Shown piece after piece: positions 26,066 through 34,971 of a stretch of 64,000 bases of DNA; position 1 is the stretch's first letter, and each line of letters opens with the position of its first letter. Below the pieces are notes generated by a model. That model was given only the letters and a program-made list of their open reading frames with translations. It made no database searches and had not been told where the DNA came from. Origin of the DNA: Bacillota bacterium (GTDB lineage Bacteria; Bacillota; UBA4882; UBA8346); assembly GCA_023429995.1 (NCBI GenBank), contig JAEZCE010000093.1:1-64000 (forward strand), given 5' to 3'. The translations under genes were made by a program, and so were the position numbers.

Positions 26066-27964
26066 ATGACCGATCTCCTACATAAAATTCATGGACCGGA
26101 TGATTTAAAAAAACTTTCCGATGCTCAATTGGTAGAGCTCGCAAGTGAATTGCGCCGTTTTGTACTGGAAACCGTAGCCAAAACCGGCGGTCATTTAGCT
26201 CCCAACTTAGGGGTAGTTGAGCTTACTTTAGCCCTGCATGCCGTTTTCGATAGCCCTCGGGATCAAATCGTGTGGGATGTCGGACACCAATCGTACATTC
26301 ATAAAATATTAACCGGCCGGCTGGGGGAATTTGGAACCCTGCGCCAGTATAATGGTATCAGCGGATTTCCAAGACCGGATGAAAGTGAACATGACGCTTT
26401 CGCCGCAGGCCATAGTTCCACATCGATCTCAGCAGCTCTTGGACTTGCAAAAGCCCGTGATTTTTTGGGGATGAAAAACAAGGTCATTGCGGTCATTGGG
26501 GACGGTTCTCTCACCGGCGGGATGGTTTTTGAAGCCCTTAATCATTTAGGGCACCTTCAAACCGATTTGATTATCGTCCTAAATGATAATGAAATGTCCA
26601 TCTCCAAAAATGTGGGAGCTCTTTCCCGGTATTTAAACCGTTTGCGGATGAATCCCCGATTACGCCGGCTTAAATCCGATATCCAGGAATGGATTCAAAA
26701 GATTCCGCATGTCGGACAAGCCACTATCCGTTATCTGGAGAAAATCGAAGACAGCCTGAAATTCTTGGTTATTCCCGGCATGTTCTTTGAAGAATTGGGT
26801 ATTTCTTATCTTGGCCCCATTAACGGCCACGATATCGGTGAACTCAAAATGACGTTAAGAAATGCCTGTGAGCGGGGAGGACCGGTTTTAATCCATGTTT
26901 TGACCACCAAAGGGAAAGGTTACCGGTTTGCCGAACAAAACCCCGAAAAATTTCATGGTACCGGACCCTTTGACTTAAAGACCGGTCTGAAATTGGATAC
27001 GTCGGATAATCGGAGCTTTACCGATATCTTTGGGACGGTAATTTGTGATTTGGCTGCGAAAGATCGCAGGATTATGGCTCTTACGGCGGCCATGACCGAT
27101 GGAACCGGGCTGATGGGATTTGCAAATCGTTTCCCGGACCGTTTCTTTGATGTCGGTATTGCCGAACAACATGCGGTCACTATGGCAGCCGGCTTGGCCA
27201 AAAAAGGCCTGCGCCCGGTGGTAGCGATTTATTCGACTTTTCTGCAACGGGCTTACGATCAAATTATTCATGACGTTTGTTTTCAAAAACTGCCGGTTTT
27301 GTTCGTTCTGGACAGGGCCGGACTAGTGGGGGCCGATGGTCCGACTCATCATGGAGTTTTTGATCTGTCTTTTTTACGGCAAATCCCTGGCCTCATCATT
27401 ATGGCTCCAAGTGAAGAAGGGGAATTGCGGAATATGCTATACACGGCGCTGCAACAGGATGGCCCGGTAGCGATCCGTTACCCCAAATGCGAATGTTTGA
27501 CTAATTCCGAAGAACAAAGCTATCGTTTACTCCCGGTAGGCAAGGGAGAAATCGTCATTTCAGGTCAGGGAGTGGCCATTATCGCAGTAGGGGCCATGCT
27601 CCAAAATGCTATATCTGCCGCATTCCGGCTGAAGAGATCCGGAATTGACTGTACGGTCGCCAATGCCCGTTTTATAAAACCCCTCGATGAAGAGCTTGTT
27701 CTTCATCTGGCGGCTACTCACCCCAATATTATTATTGTGGAAGAGAACATTACCGTGGGTGGATACGGTTCAGCGGTTCTGGAATTGCTCGCGGCCCGCC
27801 GGATTAAGGATGTGTCTGTTAAACTGCTTGGTATTCCCGATCAATTTATTCCTCAAGGCCCCAGAGAACTTTTACTTCAACAATGCGGACTGGATGTTAA
27901 CGGTATTTGCCGGGCGGTGAGAGAGTTGAATTTGCCGATGGTCGCCAGAAGAGTCAGAGTGTAG
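26066..27964 (+). CDS. dxs: 1-deoxy-D-xylulose-5-phosphate synthase
   Basis: A 632-residue Dxs, normal length. The ThDP-binding domain includes GHQSYIHKILTGR and GDGSLTGGMVFEALN, with the metal-binding GDG...NDN pattern (LNDNEMSIS). The transketolase-like middle domain contains DVGIAEQHAVTMAAGLA and DRAGLVGADGPTHHG. It catalyses the first step of the MEP isoprenoid pathway from pyruvate and glyceraldehyde 3-phosphate. The start follows oapA by 6 nt, so both are co-transcribed. Its product supplies the prenyl diphosphate synthase encoded upstream. Confidence 0.97.
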   Translation: MTDLLHKIHGPDDLKKLSDAQLVELASELRRFVLETVAKTGGHLAPNLGVVELTLALHAVFDSPRDQIVWDVGHQSYIHKILTGRLGEFGTLRQYNGISGFPRPDESEHDAFAAGHSSTSISAALGLAKARDFLGMKNKVIAVIGDGSLTGGMVFEALNHLGHLQTDLIIVLNDNEMSISKNVGALSRYLNRLRMNPRLRRLKSDIQEWIQKIPHVGQATIRYLEKIEDSLKFLVIPGMFFEELGISYLGPINGHDIGELKMTLRNACERGGPVLIHVLTTKGKGYRFAEQNPEKFHGTGPFDLKTGLKLDTSDNRSFTDIFGTVICDLAAKDRRIMALTAAMTDGTGLMGFANRFPDRFFDVGIAEQHAVTMAAGLAKKGLRPVVAIYSTFLQRAYDQIIHDVCFQKLPVLFVLDRAGLVGADGPTHHGVFDLSFLRQIPGLIIMAPSEEGELRNMLYTALQQDGPVAIRYPKCECLTNSEEQSYRLLPVGKGEIVISGQGVAIIAVGAMLQNAISAAFRLKRSGIDCTVANARFIKPLDEELVLHLAATHPNIIIVEENITVGGYGSAVLELLAARRIKDVSVKLLGIPDQFIPQGPRELLLQQCGLDVNGICRAVRELNLPMVARRVRV

Positions 27965-27983
27965 GATGATTTATAATTGATTG

Positions 27984-28012
27984 TTGACGGTTTTTGACTT
28001 TAGGGCTATGAT
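27984..28012 (+). promoter_or_regulatory. Promoter upstream of the queuosine-salvage operon
   Basis: TTGACG (27984-27989), a 17-bp spacer and TATGAT (28007-28012). It would give a leader of about 180 nt before the first yhhQ gene. Confidence 0.6.
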
Positions 28013-28115
28013 GATTAGGTAATTGTTGCTGAACTAGTAGAGCGTATCGTAAATGAGTAGTTATTTAGAGAACGTTTTACTAGAATGAACTTTGAGGGGG
28101 GATCTGGTTTTCAGG

Positions 28116-28145
28116 TTGACAATTATCCTAAATTGTCAAGAATAT
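28116..28145 (+). promoter_or_regulatory. Operator-like dyad overlapping a second promoter
   Basis: TTGACAATT (28116-28124) and AATTGTCAA (28131-28139) are perfect reverse complements around a 6-nt spacer. The left arm contains a consensus -35 (TTGACA); GAATAT at 28140-28145 could be its -10 (18-bp spacer). Transcription would then start just before the preQ1 riboswitch. Confidence 0.5.
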
Positions 28146-28157
28146 GATAGGGATTTT

Positions 28158-28193
28158 GGCGGTCGCAGCAACCCGCCTCAACAAAACTGGAGG
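28158..28193 (+). promoter_or_regulatory. PreQ1-I riboswitch
   Basis: P1 is formed by GGCGG (28158-28162) and CCGCC (28173-28177). The loop contains CAG (28166-28168), which can pair with CTG (28187-28189) in the A-rich tail ACAAAACTG, making the H-type pseudoknot of class I preQ1 aptamers. The 3' end merges with the ribosome site GGAGG (28189-28193), 8 nt before the TTG start. Ligand binding should therefore hide the ribosome site and switch translation off. Position before queuosine genes supports the call. Confidence 0.85.
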
Positions 28194-28201
28194 AATTTAA
28201 A

Positions 28202-28903
28202 TTGCGTCGTTTTCAATATCGGTTTTCCCCGATTTTTCTGTGTCTAACCTGTCTTTTTATAACCTGTCTTTTTATCTCCAATATCACTGCCGGAAAACTT
28301 TCTCTAATCTTAGGGATGACTTTACCCGCGGCTGTCATTGTATTTCCAATTACTTATATATTTGGCGATGTCTTAACCGAAGTCTACGGTTATGAAAGGG
28401 CCAGACTTGTCATTTGGATTGGACTTGCTGCTAATTTACTGATGTCCTTGATATTTATGATCACGGTAATGTTGCCTTATCCTCAATTTTGGACTCAGCA
28501 GGGCGCTTATGCCGCTGTTTTGGGATTGACTCCCCGGATAGTGGGAGCTTCGATGGTTGGTTATTTTGGGGGGGAGTTTGCCAATTCCTTTGTATTATCG
28601 AAAATCAAAGTATTGACCAAGGGACGCTGTTTATGGGTCAGGACCATTGGCTCAACTGTTGTCGGGGAGGCAATCGATACTTTATTATTCATATTCCTTG
28701 CTTTTGCCGGTTCATTACCCTGGGGCATATTATTGGGAATGGCTGGGGCGCAGTATATTTGGAAAGTGGGATATGAAATTCTGGCGACGCCCCTTACTTA
28801 TCGAGTGGTCGGATGGGTTAAATGCCGTGAACAAATCGATACTTTCGATTATCAAACCAACTACAATCCCTTTCATTTGGAGGAGCCCCATGGAACAATA
28901 TGA
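28202..28903 (+). CDS. yhhQ: YhhQ-family queuosine-precursor transporter (copy 1)
   Basis: A 233-residue inner-membrane protein with about six TM helices. Family motifs are FPITYIFGDVLTEVYGYERAR, GEFANSFVLSKIK and the RTIGSTVVGEAIDT segment. YhhQ imports preQ0 and preQ1 in Escherichia coli. The gene starts at TTG 28202 directly after a preQ1-I riboswitch and overlaps queF by 14 nt. TM1 contains an exact 15-bp tandem duplication (28246-28260 and 28261-28275) that repeats five residues, TCLFI, in frame. Which queuosine precursor this copy prefers cannot be told. Confidence 0.9.
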   Translation: MRRFQYRFSPIFLCLTCLFITCLFISNITAGKLSLILGMTLPAAVIVFPITYIFGDVLTEVYGYERARLVIWIGLAANLLMSLIFMITVMLPYPQFWTQQGAYAAVLGLTPRIVGASMVGYFGGEFANSFVLSKIKVLTKGRCLWVRTIGSTVVGEAIDTLLFIFLAFAGSLPWGILLGMAGAQYIWKVGYEILATPLTYRVVGWVKCREQIDTFDYQTNYNPFHLEEPHGTI

Positions 28904-29285
28904 ATTTGAGGCGTTGGGCAATGCGGTCCGGGTGCCGGCAAGGAAACTTGAAATTTTTCCGAAACCGGAAGGTGTCGAGAAAGTGGTTTTGGAGAGTGAT
29001 GAGGTGACCAGTTTGTGTCCTGTCACCGGACAACCGGATTGGGAGACGGTTACCATCGAATTTGCTCCTGACGGATATTGTATCGAAAGCAAGAGTTTAA
29101 AACTTTATCTCTGGAGTTTTCGGGAAGAAGGCATGTTTTGTGAAGCCATGGCGGCAAAGATTGCTCAGGACATTTTTGAGGTTTGCAAACCCCATTGGTG
29201 TATAGTGACGGTTTCCCAAAAGTCCAGAGGCGGCATTAGGATTGCTGCAACAGCAACGCTTGGGGAGAGATTAAAATGTCAATGA
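28890..29285 (+). CDS. queF: NADPH-dependent 7-cyano-7-deazaguanine reductase (type I QueF)
   Basis: ATG 28890 (MEQYEFE) with AGGAG upstream; the longer frame runs through yhhQ. The 131-residue protein has the catalytic cysteine in SLCPVTGQPDWE and the family NADPH motif ESKSLKLYLWSFRE, followed by the C-terminal RGGI strand. It reduces preQ0 to preQ1. It is a single-domain type I enzyme but about 30 residues shorter than the Bacillus protein, missing mainly the C-terminal tail. Sitting between two transporter genes, it would convert imported preQ0 to preQ1. Confidence 0.94.
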   Translation: MEQYEFEALGNAVRVPARKLEIFPKPEGVEKVVLESDEVTSLCPVTGQPDWETVTIEFAPDGYCIESKSLKLYLWSFREEGMFCEAMAAKIAQDIFEVCKPHWCIVTVSQKSRGGIRIAATATLGERLKCQ

Positions 29286-29986
29286 GCGCAAACCAGCAAC
29301 AACGGCAATACCGGTACTTCGATCTCATTTTAGGCCTTTTTGTGGCCATCTTAATCATCAGCAATATCGTTTCCGTGAAAGCGCTCACCATTCCCCTGCC
29401 TTTTACGAAAATCCATTTTTCCTTTGATGGCGGGACATTGCTTTTTCCTTTCAGTTATATTTTTGCCGACGTTTTAACCGAAGTCTACGGCTATGAAAAG
29501 TCCAGACGGGTCATATGGTCGGGTTTTTTCGGTTTAGCGCTGATGGCGGTGGTGGTCTGGGTTGTCGGGGTGATACCCGCCGATCCTTTGTGGAAATTAC
29601 AAGGCTCCTACAAAGACCTGTTGATGACTGCGCCCCGGATTGCCATCGCCAGTATAATTGCTTATTTTGCAGGAGAATTCAGCAATAGCATTATTCTTTC
29701 CAAAATGAAAATCTGGACTCAGGGCAGGTTTTTATGGGCCCGCACCATTGGGTCGACGGTTGTGGGTGAGTTGGTCGATTCGGCATTGTTTGTATTCATC
29801 GCCTTCAGCGGTGTGTGGGAACAGGCATTGTTAATCAATGTTTTGATTTCAAATTACATTTTTAAAACTCTCTATGAGATAGTTGCCACGCCACTTACTT
29901 ATGGAGTAATCGGCTGGCTTAAGAAGCATGAAAATGAAGATTATTATGATTATCATGCCGATTACAATCCTTTCAGCATCAAATAG
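29276..29986 (+). CDS. yhhQ: YhhQ-family queuosine-precursor transporter (copy 2)
   Basis: A 236-residue homologue of the protein at 28202, overlapping queF by 10 nt. The same motifs occur: FPFSYIFADVLTEVYGYEKSR, GEFSNSIILSKMK and RTIGSTVVGELVDS. Sequence divergence from copy 1 is clear in TM1-TM3, so this is not a recent duplication. Two transporters in one operon may prefer different substrates (preQ0, preQ1, queuine or queuosine) or form a heterodimer. It is the last gene of the riboswitch-controlled transcript. Confidence 0.9.
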   Translation: MSMSANQQQRQYRYFDLILGLFVAILIISNIVSVKALTIPLPFTKIHFSFDGGTLLFPFSYIFADVLTEVYGYEKSRRVIWSGFFGLALMAVVVWVVGVIPADPLWKLQGSYKDLLMTAPRIAIASIIAYFAGEFSNSIILSKMKIWTQGRFLWARTIGSTVVGELVDSALFVFIAFSGVWEQALLINVLISNYIFKTLYEIVATPLTYGVIGWLKKHENEDYYDYHADYNPFSIK

Positions 29987-30076
29987 ACCTTAAATTTCCA
30001 ACAGGAAAGGCGCCCCATGAATAGAACCTGTCCGTATGTGATACAATAAGATTCTGTAAAAGGAGGTTTTATTTTG

Positions 30077-30700
30077 ATGAAACGTTTTTCTTGGCTGGCT
30101 TTAAGTTTAGTGTTATTGTTTTCTGTAACAAGTCTGACGATGGCCGCCGGGGTTCTCGGGGTTGGCGATTTAATGTATACTCCGACCCCGACGACATTGG
30201 CTCCGGGCCATGTAGGAGCGGCGGTAAATTTCGCTGAGGATGATTTAAGCTACTTCAATTTGGATTTGGGTGTTGTGAAGGATTTTGAGCTTGGCATAGC
30301 GGCTTTCCATTATCCTGATGATACTGACTTTTCGGTTCGGGCTAAGTTCCGTATTCTTGAAGAGAAAAAAGATTCTCCAGGGCTGGCTGTGGGTATTCAA
30401 GACCTGGGCAGGGATGATATATCGCCTTACATTGTTCTCTCCAAGAATTTCAAGGACGCCGGCATTGACGGTTATCTGGGGGCCGGCGGAGGATGGTATG
30501 ACGGTGTTTTCGGAGGTATCAATAAAGCGTTTTATCCCGGGAAGGGCAGCGAACTCAGCCGTGTCGACCTTTATGTGGAAGGAGACTCCCACCGGCTGAA
30601 TATGGGAACCAAGTTATCTTTTGGTTCCCAGGTAAAGCTCAATTTTGGCCTGGTGGATATGGACCGTTGGATGATGGGAGCAACCTTCCTCTTTAAGTAA
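30077..30700 (+). CDS. Small outer-membrane beta-barrel-like protein
   Basis: ATG 30077 (TTG 30074 is also possible) with AGGAGG at 30061-30066. The 207-residue protein has a signal peptide ending near MAAG, then alternating-strand composition typical of an 8-10-stranded barrel (DLGVVKDFELGIAAF, LNMGTKLSFGSQVKLNFG) and the C-terminal sequence MGATFLFK. I do not recognise a specific family; it resembles YfaZ/YjbH-type uncharacterised outer-membrane proteins only in general pattern. It is a single-gene unit with a strong terminator. Confidence 0.65.
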   Translation: MKRFSWLALSLVLLFSVTSLTMAAGVLGVGDLMYTPTPTTLAPGHVGAAVNFAEDDLSYFNLDLGVVKDFELGIAAFHYPDDTDFSVRAKFRILEEKKDSPGLAVGIQDLGRDDISPYIVLSKNFKDAGIDGYLGAGGGWYDGVFGGINKAFYPGKGSELSRVDLYVEGDSHRLNMGTKLSFGSQVKLNFGLVDMDRWMMGATFLFK

Positions 30701-30713
30701 TACTGACTTCAAT

Positions 30714-30754
30714 AAAAAAAGGCCGACTGGAAAACTCCCAGTCGGCCTTTTTTT
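30714..30754 (+). terminator. Rho-independent terminator
   Basis: GGCCGACTGG (30721-30730) pairs with CCAGTCGGCC (30738-30747), followed by seven T residues and preceded by seven A residues, so it can work in both directions. Confidence 0.95.
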
Positions 30755-30853
30755 ATTGGGGGTTATTTTTGGAATCATGGCAGCGAATTTTACGTTATAA
30801 TGAAAGTAAAACATTATTGGAATTTTAAATGATAAAAAGGAATGATTGACTTG

Positions 30854-32665
30854 ATGGAACCAACCCGCCAATATATCCGAAGGAAGCAACATTACCGGCA
30901 TCTTCAGGCTGCCCTGGAAAAAGGATTTCGCAGCATGATCCGGTACAAGTTGTGGGTGATTCTGGCCGGAATAGCCATGATGATGATCTTTATTTTGAAT
31001 AAAATGTACTGGTGGAGCGGGGGGGTGTTTATTTCCAGTGTGGCGCTGCTTGTGATCATTGACTGGAAGCACCGCCGGATTCAAAAAAATCAAAAATGGG
31101 CCACCATTTTAACGGATATGAATGATCAAGCGTTGTGGCGTTTTGACAAAAGATGGTCCGCCTTTCCGGATACAGGGGAAGAATTTAAGGACGACGAGCA
31201 CCCTTATTCATCGGATTTGGACATTTTCGGCAAAGCCTCTCTTTTCCAATGGACCAATAGTGGCCATACTTTTTTAGGCCGTCGGAGGTTGGCGACGCTT
31301 TTGACTCAGCCGCCGGAAGGCGCCCAGATCATTGCCCGGCGGCAGCAGGCTATCGGTGAACTTTCCAAAAACCTGAAATGGCGGCAATGGTTTTCGGCTC
31401 ACGGTATTGTGATGTCTGGGGAAAATCAAGATCCTTCGGAATTAGTGGAATGGGCTAAGAACCTGTTGCCTTTTTATACGAAGAAAGCGGTAATCTTAGG
31501 GGTCCGCTCTTTGAGTCTGGTTACTCTGGGGACCTGGTTGATATTCTTGACTACCCGTAAAATACCGATTTATATTCCTGCCGGGTTATTGTTGATACAA
31601 TACCTATTCCTAAAAATTCATGGAAAGCAACGAAAAAAAATATTGAATACGTTGTTTTATTACCGTAAAAATATAGAGCTTTATCAGGAATTGCTGGCTC
31701 ATATTGAAAAAAAGAGTTTTACCACCGCTCATTTAAAGAGCATGCAAAAGGGACTGCGGAACCGGCGGGAAGAAACAGCCGGGATTCAACTGCGGCGGCT
31801 GGTTAAAATAGCCGATCAGGTAGCTACCCGGGATCATGCCATGTATGGAATTTTCAATACGTTAACCCTGTGGGACTATCATTGCCTCATCGCTTTGGAA
31901 AGTTGGAAACAAAAGTCGGGGAGCCATTTAAAAAACTGGCTGGATACAATCGGCGAGCTGGAGGCGCTGTCCAGTTTAGCCACATTGAATTACGATCATC
32001 CGGAGTGGGCCGTCCCGGCGATAGTCGAAGATGCTCCGGTTTACACTGCAAAAAGTCTGGGACATCCCTTGCTTCCGGAGGCGGCCCGCAAAGGAAATGC
32101 TCTGGAAATTGAAAACGGGGTCAGGGTATTACTGATTACGGGTTCCAACATGTCCGGGAAAAGCACTTATCTACGGACGACCGGTATTAATCTGGTTTTG
32201 GCCTATGCCGGAGCCCCGGTCTGCGCCCGGTCTTTGACTTGCTCACGGATGAAGATTTATACCTGTATGCGGGTTAGCGATAACCTGGAGAAGAATATTT
32301 CCACCTTTTATGCGGAAATTCTGCGCATTAAAATGATTGTGGAGGCCACTGCCGCGCAAAAAAACGTTTTCTTCCTGCTGGATGAGATCTTTAAGGGCAC
32401 GAATTCTATCGATCGCCATCTGGGAGCAAAAGTGCTCATTAAGAAATTAGTCGGAAATCAAGCCGCCGGGATGGTTTCCACCCATGATTTGGAACTGGGC
32501 GAGCTTGAACAGGAATGTCCCCAGGTAAGAAATTATCATTTTCAAGAATTTTTTCGTGACGGGAAGCTCGATTTTGACTATATGCTACGGCCCGGCATAT
32601 CGGAAACCAGGAATGCCTTGTATCTGATGCGAGCGGCCGGCATCGAAGTCGAAGAAGAGAATTAA
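30854..32665 (+). CDS. Membrane-associated MutS-like ATPase
   Basis: About 603 residues from ATG 30854; ATG 30842 is possible but too close to AAAGGA. The C-terminal MutS domain V contains the Walker A motif ITGSNMSGKSTYLR, the Walker B-like FFLLDEIFKGTNS and the STHD motif. Unlike MutS, the protein lacks the mismatch-recognition domain and has hydrophobic segments at about 35-75 and 215-258, so it is probably membrane-bound. The helical middle resembles MutS domain III. Such short MutS relatives have no established role. It ends by overlapping the stop of the convergent DUF2278 gene by 3-4 nt. Confidence 0.82.
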   Translation: MEPTRQYIRRKQHYRHLQAALEKGFRSMIRYKLWVILAGIAMMMIFILNKMYWWSGGVFISSVALLVIIDWKHRRIQKNQKWATILTDMNDQALWRFDKRWSAFPDTGEEFKDDEHPYSSDLDIFGKASLFQWTNSGHTFLGRRRLATLLTQPPEGAQIIARRQQAIGELSKNLKWRQWFSAHGIVMSGENQDPSELVEWAKNLLPFYTKKAVILGVRSLSLVTLGTWLIFLTTRKIPIYIPAGLLLIQYLFLKIHGKQRKKILNTLFYYRKNIELYQELLAHIEKKSFTTAHLKSMQKGLRNRREETAGIQLRRLVKIADQVATRDHAMYGIFNTLTLWDYHCLIALESWKQKSGSHLKNWLDTIGELEALSSLATLNYDHPEWAVPAIVEDAPVYTAKSLGHPLLPEAARKGNALEIENGVRVLLITGSNMSGKSTYLRTTGINLVLAYAGAPVCARSLTCSRMKIYTCMRVSDNLEKNISTFYAEILRIKMIVEATAAQKNVFFLLDEIFKGTNSIDRHLGAKVLIKKLVGNQAAGMVSTHDLELGELEQECPQVRNYHFQEFFRDGKLDFDYMLRPGISETRNALYLMRAAGIEVEEEN

Positions 32666-33666
32666 AAAACAATCGTAAAATCTGCCTTTTGATAGTCTTT
32701 TTCCCCATAGTAAACTCCATGGACTTTACGGCCGTTTCGGTCCAGCAATGTGATAATCCCGGTTTCCTTCGTGAATCCATGCCCGTGTGGACTGGATTTC
32801 GTAGATAAATGAATGGTTAGCAACTCACCGGGGCGAATATCGCCGTAGAGTATTCGTTTGAAGTTTAAGTTATCGGTGAGAACCCAGTCGGTGATGTCGA
32901 TTTTTTCATTGGTAGGATTGATAAGAGTTATACTTTCACGGTTTTTTGCCGATGGATTGACCAAGGCGGCGACAATCCGAACCGATTCGGCGGATTGGGC
33001 GGCTAAAACGTCATCGCCCAGCGGCTCACCGCTGACCTTATCCGTGATAAAGCTTTGGGATTGAAACGCCAAAAATATGGCGACCCATTTTTGAGTGGCC
33101 GGAAAATGAAAGAATAATCCTCCGTCTTGCCAGGAACCGTTATCTGCCGCCCATTTCCCCGAATTTCCCTGATTCATATGAATATCATGAATTCCCCGGC
33201 CCGGCTCGAACCCGAAATAGGAATCTGATTTTTCCTCAGGTCCCCATGCCGCTCCGAAAGCATAAAGTTCCGCATCGTTCATAGCAATCGCCCAGCGGAC
33301 ATATTTGGCGATTTTTTCATTGAGATCATTATCCGGACCGGGTACCTCCGCCGGTAAAATCTGCATTTTATCGGGTTTAAAGAGGTTCCCCCGGAGAAAA
33401 TCCAATGCCGGAAATTGATTCACGCCGGCCAGTGATGTCATTCCACCGGTTAGCGCGGATATTTTCCGGATGATGGGGTGATCGAAGTTTTCCTTGCAGT
33501 AATACAGCAAATCGGAGGGGGTTGTTTGGGAGCGAATATTGACGGCGATCCGGTAATGAATATTGCTTGGGTCCATACCATGAATTTGAAAATGGGGACT
33601 TTGTTTTTCCCCTTCTTTTCCTTCTATGATCTTGCATTTTAGAACCGAATAAGATTTTAAAGGCAT
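32662..33666 (-). CDS. DUF2278 (YukJ-like) protein with C-terminal lamin-tail domain
   Basis: A 334-residue protein starting at ATG 33666, with GGAGGC upstream. The first 215 residues match the DUF2278/YukJ pattern (LKSYSVLKCKI, HYRIAVNIRS, GIHDIHMNQG). The last 100 residues have the look of a lamin-tail beta-sandwich: ITLINPTNEKIDITDWVLTD followed by GELLTIHL. There is no signal peptide, so it should be cytoplasmic. The function of DUF2278 is unknown. The stop overlaps that of the MutS-like gene in convergent orientation. Confidence 0.8.
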   Translation of the reverse strand: MPLKSYSVLKCKIIEGKEGEKQSPHFQIHGMDPSNIHYRIAVNIRSQTTPSDLLYYCKENFDHPIIRKISALTGGMTSLAGVNQFPALDFLRGNLFKPDKMQILPAEVPGPDNDLNEKIAKYVRWAIAMNDAELYAFGAAWGPEEKSDSYFGFEPGRGIHDIHMNQGNSGKWAADNGSWQDGGLFFHFPATQKWVAIFLAFQSQSFITDKVSGEPLGDDVLAAQSAESVRIVAALVNPSAKNRESITLINPTNEKIDITDWVLTDNLNFKRILYGDIRPGELLTIHLSTKSSPHGHGFTKETGIITLLDRNGRKVHGVYYGEKDYQKADFTIVF

Positions 33667-33838
33667 AGAGGCCTCCTGTACATATATTTTTCAGTTTCCT
33701 TCCGTTATTTATATTTTATCGGCAGCAGGGTTATAACCAAAAAGGAAAATGGCAACCTTCGTCGAAAACAAAAGCTTTGGAATGATTAAATCCCAATTTA
33801 GCTTGAAGTTCAAATACAACTGCGACTCAGGAGAGAAG

Positions 33839-34438
33839 ATGCATAATTTATTTATCAACATTTTTATTAAGTTTTTCTTTCTGTTGACTCCGTTTTTCCT
33901 GCTTTCCACCTTTCTTTCGATGACCCGGGCTATGGAAATACCGGAAAAAAAGAAGCTGGCTGTTAAAGTGACTTTTTCGGTGATCGTCATTTGCATCATT
34001 TTATTTCTTACCGGCGATGTCATCTTTTCATTGTTCGGAATTACCCTGAATTCGTTCCGGATCGGCACCGGGATATTGCTGATGTTGTCAGCCATTGCTC
34101 TTGTCCAGGGAACGGATAAAATTCCAACGAAAGACTCCAATGAAGACATTTCCGTGGTACCGCTGGCAATACCGGTTACAGTGGGGCCTGCAACCACCGG
34201 AGCCTTATTGGTAATGGGCGTTGAGCTGCAACGTATGTGGGAACGGGTTATTGGAATCAGCGCCCTGTGCCTGGCAATTATCGGTGTCGGGGTGTTGTTG
34301 TATCTTAGCGGTGAAATCGAAAAACTCATTAAAAAGCAGGGATTGACCATTATGTGTAAAATTACCGGCCTGGTGCTGGCGGCGCTTTCGGCCCAGATGA
34401 TCATGAGCGGCGTGCTGGGGTTTTTGGGGAAGAGCTGA
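33839..34438 (+). CDS. MarC-family integral membrane protein
   Basis: ATG 33839 (MHNLFINIFIKF) with CAGGAGAG upstream; the longer frame begins 90 nt earlier without a ribosome site. The 199-residue protein has the normal MarC length and six hydrophobic helices. Motifs fit the family: LLTPFFLLSTFLSMT near the N-terminus, and VVPLAIPVTVGPATTGALLV at mid-length (the usual PLAIPLLAGPGA region). MarC proteins are annotated as putative transporters but their substrates are not known. Confidence 0.88.
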   Translation: MHNLFINIFIKFFFLLTPFFLLSTFLSMTRAMEIPEKKKLAVKVTFSVIVICIILFLTGDVIFSLFGITLNSFRIGTGILLMLSAIALVQGTDKIPTKDSNEDISVVPLAIPVTVGPATTGALLVMGVELQRMWERVIGISALCLAIIGVGVLLYLSGEIEKLIKKQGLTIMCKITGLVLAALSAQMIMSGVLGFLGKS

Positions 34439-34971
34439 GCTCATCGCCTATTGCTGATTCTAGTGGATAGATAAGGGCTTTTCATCAATAACAATTAGTA
34501 TTCGATACATTAATTTCCCTTAGTATAGCTGGGGGGGGTGCATGTCGAAGACGTACTAATTGTATTTTTTTATGGTAGATTTGATCATTTTCAGGGTTTA
34601 AAAATTAAATCTTTTTTAACTAGCAAATCTTTATGAATATTGGACAAGCAGGGAGCAATTGTAACTATCGGGTTACAATTTGGTAATATACTGCTTTTTT
34701 ATTATATCCTTATTTGGTATAATTAGAAAAGATTATAAAATTTTTTTAAAGGTTGTATGTTTTTTTGCCTTATTTTGATATAAGGTGAATTGAATTAAAA
34801 AATGCAAGAATATCAGCCTGCCGTGACTAAAGGCGCGTCAGAATTATTAACTTTTCGCGGCTTTTTTTCATCATTCAGAGAGTGATTTGAATGACCGAAC
34901 GGGGGTGAGAAAAGGGAGCAATACGGACGGTTTGATTATTATTAACACGACTAATAAGGGGGCATCTTAAG
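34439..34971. other. AT-rich non-coding gap with possible promoter
   Basis: 533 nt without a supportable gene. A TATAAT at 34718-34723 lacks a clear -35 box. The last part contains GGGGTGAGAAAAGG and AAGGGGG near 34955, the latter being the ribosome site of the next gene. The long leader suggests that the following sugar-binding protein is regulated, but no known riboswitch motif was recognised. Confidence 0.5.
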
